Shown: positions 56,596-64,000 of the stretch, piece after piece
Layout: each line of letters starts with the position of its first letter
How positions within the stretch are numbered: position 1 is the first letter of the stretch
Source of the DNA: Bubalus kerabau
Lineage: Eukaryota; Chordata; Mammalia; Artiodactyla; Bovidae
Assembly (NCBI RefSeq): GCF_029407905.1
Contig: NC_073628.1
Span: 14,971,501 to 15,035,500 of the forward strand
Length of the DNA stretch: 64,000 nt
Direction: 5' to 3'
The notes under the pieces: model-generated
The model's database searches: none
What the model saw: the letters and a program-made list of their open reading frames with translations, nothing else
Told to the model about the DNA's origin: nothing
Made by a program: the position numbers and the translations under genes

Positions 56596-57329
56596 AAATT
56601 CCCCTTCCAAGACCACACCCTAAAGCCACTGAAAGAGGATGTCTAGAGTGGTGTTCAGAAACATGCATTCTGGGGCTCATGTGTCCCTCGGGGGCCTTTA
56701 TGCCATGGAGAGAATATTTGACTTCTCTCTTGATAGCATAACTGCTAAGATAAAGCTAAGACACATGTAGCAATGCTCTGCAGGTGGCATGGTGTAATTC
56801 CAAGGGACTGTGGCATGAACCATGGAACCCCAAGCTTGCATTTTCATTTCTGTTCAGAAATCCTGTGCCTTCTTCCTTGGCCTTGGGCTCAGCTCTGTCC
56901 CACTCTGCAGAGGGCACACATGGTTTTCCGGGGATTCATTCTGTCTGTGGGACAGAGAGGCACATGCCAAGTGTCAGGTATTACTCATAACTTTACTGTA
57001 AACTCCACCCAGAATCTGAAAGCCTGGCTTCAATCTAGTTCCTTACATCACCAGCAGTTTCAATTAGGAACCATAAAACATAGGAAGCATCTGGAGGTCA
57101 GAGGTCAGAATCAGCACTGGCCCTGGATGACATAGTGAAGCTACCAGTTGCATCTCGCATCTCCTGCTTCTCCTTTCTCTGCTATTTCCTGCTTCTCATC
57201 CCCGTCACTGGAGCTTTCTGTAGCCAAGACACTGTCCCTGGTCTGGGGAAGAGCTGATGATCTAATTCTAACTAAAATGTTAGTGACTGAGTCATTAACC
57301 CTAAGCTTTTGGTTTTGTTTTTTTCTTTT
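56596..57329. other. unassigned DNA
   Basis: No repeats recognised; a 120-codon frame at 56773-57135 without known domains. Confidence 0.35.
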
Positions 57330-57740
57330 TTAAAAAACTTTTTATTTTACATTGGAGGCTTCCCTGTGGCTCAGATGATAAAGCATCTGCCAGAAATGTG
57401 AGAGACCTGCATTTGATCCCTGGGTTGGGAAGATCCCCTGGAGAAGGGAGCGGCTCCCCACTCCAGGATTCTTGCCTGGAGAATCCTATGGACAAAAGAG
57501 CCTGGCGGGGTACAGTCCATAGGGTGGTAAAGAGTCAGATACGACTGAGCGACTAACATAATTGATTAACAAAATTGTGACAGTTTCAGAGTGAAGTGAC
57601 TCAGCCATATATATATACATGTATCAATTCTCCCCCAAACTCCCCTCCCATCCAGGCTGCCACATAACACTGAAGAGAGTTCCCTGTGCTATACAATAAA
57701 TTGCCCATTTAAAATACAGCAGAGTGTACATGTCCATCCC
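57330..57740 (-). mobile_element. L1 3' UTR, interrupted by a SINE
   Basis: TTTTTATTTTACATTGGA on the left; TTGATTAACAAAATTGTGAC, GAGTGAAGTGACTCAGCCAT and GAGTTCCCTGTGCTATACAA on the right of the SINE. Confidence 0.85.
57357..57561 (+). mobile_element. Bov-tA SINE in L1 tail
   Basis: GGCTTCCCTGTGGCTCAGAT head, GATCCCTGGGTTGGGAAG, Bov-A unit to ACGACTGAGCGACTAACA. Confidence 0.93.
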
Positions 57741-57759
57741 AAAGGAGCCTCATTTTAAA

Positions 57760-57990
57760 TAGTGGAAAAGCAATACAAAGCTTAAATTTACCATCTTAAC
57801 CATTTTAAGTATACAATTCAGTTGTGTTAAGTATATTCGCATTATTGTGCAACCATGAAAAAATGAAGACTTATGATGGTGATATTGGAGGTAGGGGTGC
57901 ACAACCTTTTCATTTTGCAATAGGAAACTCCATATCCATTAAACTGCTACCTATTTCCTTCTCCTCAAGTGCCTGGCAACCACTGTAAGT
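57760..57990 (-). mobile_element. old L1 3' UTR fragment
   Basis: TTAACCATTTTAAGTATACA, ATTATTGTGCAACCATGAAA and GTGCCTGGCAACCACTGTAA match the antisense L1M tail. Confidence 0.75.
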
Positions 57991-58171
57991 TTTTAAATAA
58001 GGGATGGACAGTAATGTAGCACTTAACCCAAAGAATGAATCACTGGTGGTGAAACTGGAGTCAACAAGAACAAGCAAGTAAGGGATATTTTCAGCTGGAG
58101 CAATATTCTTTAACAACCACCGCCCCCCCCACCCCCCCACTGTCATGTCTTCCCAGGACCCACCCTGGTAG

Positions 58172-58288
58172 TTGAAGGAAATGGTAACCCATTCCACTGT
58201 TTTTGTCTGGAAAATCCCATGGACAGAGGAGCCTGGTGGGCTACAGTCCATGGGGTCACCAAGAGTCAGACACGACTAAGCTGCTGAG
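58172..58288 (+). mobile_element. Bov-tA SINE, Bov-A part only
   Basis: GGAAATGGTAACCCATTCCA to ACACGACTAAGCTGCTGAG. Duplications CACCCTGGTAG (58161-58171) and CACCCTGGTGG (58289-58299). Confidence 0.92.
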
Positions 58289-58299
58289 CACCCTGGTGG

Positions 58300-59104
58300 C
58301 TGGAGCATCATTGATCGTTCACTCCGGGCTCCAGGGCATCACCTGATGGGCAGGCTGCTGACCTCATTAAACATCCAGAAAAGAGAAGGACCATGAGAGT
58401 ATTGCACTCATCTCAGGCTGTGGCTAATCCAGGCTTGGGAAACTCTGTGGGCCAGCCTCGCTCCCAGACCGCAGAGCACTGCAATTAATCCCTCAGGACT
58501 GGGCAGTGGCCAGAATCATCTCCGGATGAGCTGATGGCCTGTTCTAGGCACAGCTGGCCTCCACCCATATCCTGGTGGGACATAGCAGGTGAAAGGCCAC
58601 GTGGAAAAGAAAGAGTTTAGTAAAAGAGAAAGAATTTTTAGCTGATCCTGACAGCAGCACCAGCAGCAGGGAAACCTGGGGTTTGGACCCACTGCTGCTG
58701 CTATTAAACTTGGTCACCATCCACAGATAATGTCCCCAGTGACAGGCTCCCTCTCCTCCTAGAAACAGGAGTTGTTGAGATTAATGCCTCAGAGTTAAGA
58801 TCCATGTCGCTCTGAGAAGTCATTATCCTTTGTACCAAATAAACCACATAGCTTCACACATCCGCCATCACGAAGGGGCATCGGCCATTATTACGTGGTC
58901 TGGAAGCCGACCATGTCTGCAGTGTCTTGTGCCTTTGTTTCTCAGAATGAAATGCCTGGAACTGTCAGCACTGGCCCTTGGAGCTGGCACAGAATCCCAG
59001 ACTCAGGCTATTGCATACTCTGTGTTTTAACAAGATGCCCATGTGGTTCTATGGCCCACAGAGTTAGAGAAGGACCCCTTTAACATGGGCAGCACCTGGC
59101 CAAG
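58300..59104. other. unassigned DNA
   Basis: No element recognised. A C-rich patch (58122-58139) precedes the SINE to the left. Confidence 0.35.
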
Positions 59105-59690
59105 CATCGTGGCACCTCAACACTTGTATTGGCTCCTTGTGACCCCAGAATAAGCCTGAAATCCTTAACAAAGATGGAAGGCCACCACCAGCTGGCCTCT
59201 GCCTCCCGGTCCAGCTTCGGCTCCTTGGGTGCTCCTCTGCTCTCTCCAACACAGCTATGAGGACCTCTTTTGCTGGGCTGAGCACATGGCCATCAGAAGA
59301 CAAATTCCCTTGGCTTGGAATCTCCTCCATAGAACTACCCAGCTTTTGTTAACTCCTCTGTTATCTCTTCACCAGATATTTAGGGAGCATTTCCTAGGTC
59401 AGGCATCCTCTGGAAATAGTCCTCATGGAGCTTACGCTGCAGGTCTCCCAGATTTCACTGACAGCCATCTCCCCGAGGATGGCAGCCCTGACGCCTAGGG
59501 AAGGGTAAATCTCTGAGCACTGTCCTCCCAGCCACCTGTACTCCCCATTTGTAACACATTATGTTTTGCCCATAAAACATGGCTCGTGGCTCATGTCTTC
59601 CTTTCCTGTTAGTCTGGAGTCCTTTGAGGGCAGGGCCTGTGTGTCTTGTTTGCAGCCTCTGCTCTCAGCCACCACCTCACCCAGAGAGAG
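59105..59690 (+). mobile_element. L2 LINE, decayed
   Basis: AAATCCTTAACAAAGATGGA and CCACCAGCTGGCCTCTGCCT, then GGCTTGGAATCTCCTCCATA and TTTGAGGGCAGGGCCTGTGT, in sense L2 order with gaps. Confidence 0.55.
59375..59450 (-). mobile_element. L2-like piece in reverse orientation
   Basis: GATATTTAGGGAGCATTTCC and CCTCATGGAGCTTACGCTGC look like a reversed L2 terminus inside the sense L2. Confidence 0.4.
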
Positions 59691-60279
59691 GCCCCATGAA
59701 CTCAGTACAAGGAGGGGTTCCAGAGGCAGGGAGGGACATGGCTGAGATGCAAAGAAAAAGCTCAGTGACAGTGGGACCTGCTGACTCTCATCAGAGACAC
59801 GAGTGAACGACTTTTATCTTTGACTCTTATTTCTTTGATCTAAACTTCCAAAGAGATGATGTGTGCCCACAGTGTGTGCCCTTTGAAGACAGAAAATCTA
59901 AGCTGGCATCCACAGTGGATTCCTATCTGCCCAGATCTGCCTGGGATCCAAGCCCCACTCCCCTTTCCAAGGAGCGAATGGTGGACAGGGGTGGAATCAG
60001 GGTGTGGCTCCAGCTGGGTCTGGACTGTGAGAGGCTGTGTTCCTGCCCCCATTGGGAGGCGCTGTGGCTTCCCCCCGCCCCTGGAAAGGACGTGGGTGGT
60101 TGTGGCCTCCGAAGTTTCGGGGACAGAGGCCCAGATAAGAGCAGCTCTGCAAAGCGAGAGGTTCAAGCTTTTTTCAAATCAAACCTTATTAAGAGATCGT
60201 GGACCACAAAGACTTATTCTAAATTGATGAACTGGGACAGTCAATGCAAGAGAGAATATTCCTTTTCTCCCTCCCTTTG
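59691..60279. other. unassigned DNA
   Basis: Frames of 123 and 141 codons (59856-60286) overlap each other and a minus-strand frame; no domains recognised. Confidence 0.35.
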
Positions 60280-60499
60280 CAGGTAGCTACGGTGGCACTA
60301 GCGGTAAAGAACCCACCTGCCAATGCAGGAGTCATGAGACATGAGTTTGATCCCAGGGTTGGGAATATCCCCTGGAGGAGGGATGGCAATCTAGTCCAGT
60401 ATTCTTGCTTACAGAATCCCGTGGACAGAGGAGCCTGGAGGACTATAGTCCATAGGGTTGCAAAGAGTCGGACACAACTGAAGTGACTTAGCATGCACG
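60280..60499 (+). mobile_element. Bov-tA SINE
   Basis: GGTAGCTACGGTGGCACTAG head (the GCACTAG form), GATCCCAGGGTTGGGAATAT, Bov-A unit to ACACAACTGAAGTGACTTAG. Confidence 0.92.
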
Positions 60500-61156
60500 G
60501 TGAAAAGAGCTGTGGAAACCTAAGGAAAGTCAGACTTATCATCAGAGATCACAGGGGCCGACTTTCAGACTCCCTTGACTTTACTGTTTAGTATCAAAAT
60601 GTGATCAGCAAGGCATAAGGTTGGTGTCTTTTCCCATGTCCTTCTCATTTTTCTTCTTGCATTTCTGAGGCAGGAGAGGCAGATGGTGTGGATCCCAGGC
60701 TGGCCAGGGAATGGGCTAGGCTTCACTGACCTTCCCTTGGTCACACAGAGTCCTGATTCCAGCTTGCTGTGATTCCCATTAGACGTTCATGCTATGGCAT
60801 GCATGCAGACTGCCATGAGGTCAGGCAGATGGCTCTGTGACTTTGAGCTCTGAGCAAAATTGGTTATGACTGCAGCTGACACACACACCCAGGCCCACAA
60901 TGCAGGCAGGCAAAGGCCACCTTGAGTCCGCACAGGACTGCTCTCAGGAAACCTTTGGATAAATTCCCTTATGTAAACGAATGAAGAGAAAGCAAACCCA
61001 AGTCTCTGCATAGTTGACTTGTTTTGTATTATTTTAGCTGTCTTAGAGTGCGTATGAGTCAGAAGCAATTTCAGGAAATACTGCCCGTATCACCAGCTGG
61101 AATCCAGGGTCCTGTTTTCCAAGAGCCCTCAGGCTCATGGACATGTGTTTCTGGGC
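60500..61156. other. unassigned DNA
   Basis: No repeat recognised. Confidence 0.35.
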
Positions 61157-61381
61157 ATGCACACACACACACATACACACACACTCACTCAAGCTCTCAC
61201 ACAACGCCTACACTCACTTTCACCAACTGACATATTCACATACACTCATGTACACTCACATAAAACTCAAATATACACACACACCTTCCCACACACCCAT
61301 TACACATACGTTCCCAACCAGGCACCCCTATATACACACACGCATGCTCACGTACACACACACACACACACACTTTCACAC
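61157..61381. repeat. degenerate CA-rich tandem tract
   Basis: About 225 bases of (CA)n blocks broken by CACT, CATA and TCACA variants. Histidine/threonine-rich open frames here are repeat artefacts. Confidence 0.92.
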
Positions 61382-61710
61382 GTCTCTGGCCAGCTCTCCC
61401 TGATGCTAAATGTAGCACAATGGACTCTTCACCAAAAGTACTTGTTGTATGAGAATTAAACCTGAAGAATGTTCACTGGTTATTCTTTAATAGATATTTC
61501 CAAATGTCTGCATGTTTTGGTTGGTGGACATCAGACTGTTGGGTTGAGGCAAGTTTTTCTCTGCAGCTCCCTCTCTTCTGGGGACGTGCGAATCAGTTAT
61601 TCCTGGTCATCCCTCCCCACTGAAGCAGAACAGTGGGAAAAGTAAGGGCAATTAACTCTGTCTCCACTGCAAAGGACAGACAACATATAGGAAGCTGATT
61701 TGGAGTACCT
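61382..61710. other. unassigned DNA
   Basis: Nothing recognised. Confidence 0.3.
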
Positions 61711-61860
61711 AGGCACAAGTAGCGCAGTTGGTAAATAATCCACCTGCCAATGCAGGAGACGTGGCTTTGATCCCTGAGTCAGGAAATCCCATGGACAGAG
61801 AGCCTGGTGGGCCACAGTCCACGGGGCTGCAAAGAGTCAGACACGACTGAAGAACTAAAC
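61711..61860 (+). mobile_element. Bov-tA SINE with internal deletion
   Basis: Head AGGCACAAGTAGCGCAGTTG and box CTTTGATCCCTGAGTCAGG join directly to AAATCCCATGGACAGAG, so about 55-60 bases of the Bov-A unit are missing. The end ACACGACTGAAGAACTAAAC is intact. Confidence 0.88.
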
Positions 61861-62517
61861 ACTGGAGCACAGCAGGGACAGAAGGCACTTTGCAAGCAAC
61901 AACTCCAGCCCCTCCTGATTTCTCCACAAAGGTCCAGAAGCCCCTCAGATCCCTACCCTTTGCACAGTGGTCACTGCAGGTCATACCCAACTCCCTGGGA
62001 ACCTGCGATCTCTGCTGAGTCCAGTGAGGACAGGACATGGTGATGGACCCATCTGTGGGAACAAGGCTCCCTTCTGTAAATGCAATGGTGCCCCTGCACT
62101 CTTGGCTTTCGTACAAAGCCAATATTTGTCCTTAACTATTTGTGTTTGTCCACTGTTTGTTATATAGCTGTGTCTGTTTCCTCTCGGCGTCCGTCAGCCT
62201 CAGTATGTCTCCCTCTCATTGTAAACACACAGAAGAGGGAGGCTTTCTCTGAGTGATGGTGAGTATAGGGTTCCCAGAAACAGAGCCCTCACTCAGTGCT
62301 TTCTGATGGTGGTGGGAATGCAGGAAGGTTTTGACAATGAGCTCTCATGGTTTCTATGCGTGTCTAGGTGATTCTGTTTCAGGGGAGGGGTCCTTGATCC
62401 TCTGTGTGCACTTTGTTTCGAGATGCTCATTTAGACCCGAGTGACAAGGTGACACATCAGTGTGGACTGCAGGAGAGCTTTTCCCTACGGTATTTTATGC
62501 CAAATGTAACATTCAGA
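61861..62517. other. unassigned DNA
   Basis: No element recognised. Confidence 0.35.
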
Positions 62518-62713
62518 GGGGCTTCCCTGGTGCTCAGGGAGCTTGCCTGACACGGGTTTCAATCTCTGGGCTGGGAAGATCCCTTGGAGAAGGAAATGGC
62601 AACCTACGCCGGTATTCTTGCATGGGGAATCTCATGGACAGAGGAGCCTGGCGGGCTACAGTCCATGGGGTGGCAAAGAGTCGGACACAACTAAGCGACT
62701 GAATAGCAACAAC
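62518..62713 (+). mobile_element. Bov-tA SINE
   Basis: GGGGCTTCCCTGGTGCTCAG head (with a deletion after it), GGGTTTCAATCTCTGGGCTG, Bov-A unit to ACAACTAAGCGACTGAATAG and a CAACAAC tail. Confidence 0.92.
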
Positions 62714-63009
62714 ATTGTGAGTATGAGGTCGTGGATGAGCAATCCCAGTGGACAAAAGGTGGAGGAACTTGCCAGCAACTGCTTATGCACAATGGAGGGG
62801 TGGGTCTGAGGACCCTCAGATATAAGGCTACATCACATATGATCTGAAGAAATTGGGAAGCCCTCTGGGCTAGAAGACAGTGTGCTTGGGTGTGACTGCC
62901 AGCAAATTCTTTACAGAAAAGACGGGGACAGTGCCAGGACACCCACAGATCTGGGTGCCTACCAGCAACCCATGACCAGGCAAATCCATATGCTGTTGCC
63001 TAGAGAAAG
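62714..63009. other. unassigned DNA
   Basis: Nothing recognised. Confidence 0.3.
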
Positions 63010-63160
63010 TAGATGACCTTGCTAATCTGTAGAATGTGTACAATAACACTTATCTCATAGGATTACTGTGGAGTTAATTGAAAACACATGCAAAAGGGCT
63101 TAGCACATTACCACTGAACACTAAATAAGTGGGAATCATTATTATAACCACAATCATTAT
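63010..63160 (+). mobile_element. MIR SINE
   Basis: ACAATAACACTTATCTCATA, GGATTACTGTGGAGTTAATT and GGGCTTAGCACATTACC in sense order. Confidence 0.7.
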
Positions 63161-63447
63161 TACCCCATGAATACTCATCTTTTTCACCCCCACAAATAGT
63201 TAGAAGGGAACAACCCTTGTAGAAGTTACTATGTTCGGTGTAAAGAATGTGACTCTTCTGGGGATAAAAGAACTTGGTAAACTGAACCCTAAATAACGTG
63301 AAAGACAAATTTCCACCTGAACAGAAATGATCTGAGGAAGAATGAAAGGGAAGAAAAGTGGCTGACATGATCATTGTGAAATGGCTTGAAAATTTCCATC
63401 ACTTACTTTCATGAATGGAAAAAAGTCTATATAATAACCATTATTTT

Positions 63448-63743
63448 ATTGTTGTTCAGTCACTCAGTCATGTCCAACTGTTTGTGACCCCATGGACTGC
63501 AGCACACCAGGCTTCCCTATCCTTCACTATCTCCCAGAGCTTGCTCAAACTCATGTCCTTTGAGTCGGTGATGCCATCCAACCATCTCATCCTTGTCTTC
63601 CCCTTCTCCTCCTGCCCTCAGTCTTTCCCAGAATCAGGGTTTTTTCCAGTGAGTCAGCTCTTCACATCAGGTGGCCAAGGTATTAGAGCTTCAGCTTCAG
63701 CATCAGTCCTTCAGGTAAATATTCAGGGTTGATTTCCTTTAGG
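63448..63743 (-). mobile_element. BovB LINE 3' fragment
   Basis: TTGTTGTTCAGTCACTCAGT to GTTGATTTCCTTTAGG. Duplication ATTATTTT at 63440-63447 and 63744-63751. The minus-strand ORF2 C-terminus is broken. Confidence 0.93.
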
Positions 63744-63751
63744 ATTATTTT

Positions 63752-63850
63752 CTGGGGACTTAGTATTTGTTAGGCACTTTGTCAACATCTTCTCATTCAA
63801 TCACAAGACCCTATGAGGTAGGCATTTCTCTCAGAGAACTATATAGAACC
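63752..63850 (-). mobile_element. MIR-like SINE remnant
   Basis: TATTTGTTAGGCACTTTGTC and CACAAGACCCTATGAGGTAG resemble the antisense MIR tail, directly beside the BovB insertion. Confidence 0.5.
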
Positions 63851-64000
63851 TGTCAGAATCACCGTCATTGCCAACCACAGTCCTTCACCCAGGCTTCCTG
63901 TTAGCGCCTAGAGCTGAGGTCCAAACCCAACGATGAGGTGCTTGCCGCTGTGGTTTTTTCCACCCCAGCTCAGAGCGAGGACGCTCAGAGGATGCCCTTC

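Noticed and set aside
59856..60286. 123- and 141-codon frames as a possible gene
   Set aside because: Mutually overlapping in different frames, opposed by a minus-strand frame, no domain, and the end reaches the next SINE.
61137..61459. His/Thr-rich open frames
   Set aside because: Translation of the CA-rich tandem tract.

Overview
The window is mammalian nuclear DNA from a ruminant, almost certainly a bovid of the cattle/sheep/goat kind. Bov-tA and Bov-A2 SINEs (tRNA-Glu-type heads joined to Bov-A units), truncated BovB (RTE) LINE copies whose 3' ends carry the ACTGAACTGA motif, CHR-type tRNA-Glu SINEs shared with whales and hippos, and artiodactyl-type L1 3' UTRs all occur together. Beneath them lie older mammalian layers: MIR, L2, a MER20 copy, MaLR/ERVL-type LTRs, old L1 and a small inverted-repeat DNA transposon. 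The species cannot be fixed from sequence alone.

I found no host protein-coding exon, tRNA, rRNA, snRNA or CRISPR array that I can support. Every open frame with recognisable protein similarity belongs to a retrotransposon. Examples are a BovB reverse-transcriptase remnant with a YADD box (3961-4428), an L1 ORF2 C-terminus with its Cys/His cluster (12354-12872, minus strand) and a BovB C-terminus (46498-46998). The window therefore reads as an intergenic or intronic, retrotransposon-rich stretch. Repeat family names were assigned by recognition, without a database search.

Layout: 1-4 kb is mostly unassigned with one Bov-A2. 4-9 kb is LINE-rich (BovB, several L1 pieces, one DNA transposon). 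9-16 kb is repeat-poor, with an E-box palindrome and an RFX-type X-box near 10.7-10.9 kb. 16-25 kb is dense in nested SINEs, an L1 with a 5' inversion, a split L2 and BovB pieces. 25-33 kb alternates single-copy DNA with isolated SINEs and has a strong G-run tract at 27.74 kb. 33-46 kb is the most layered part: SINE in SINE, SINE in L2, and at 42.3-45.0 kb an L1 inserted into an older L1 beside a three-level LTR/LTR/SINE nest. 47-49.4 kb is free of recognised repeats and has a tight group of CTCF-like and RFX-like motifs. 50-64 kb mixes MIR, L1 tails, L2, Bov-tA copies, BovB and CA-rich tracts.

Many insertions keep target-site duplications (TSDs), so their ends and relative ages can be read. 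I see no evidence for a novel functional system. The observations most worth following are the two L1 5' inversions bracketed by TSDs, the unusually long duplications (28 and 39 bp), a SINE insertion with 37 extra bases at its 5' end, and the possible regulatory cluster at 47.57-47.80 kb.
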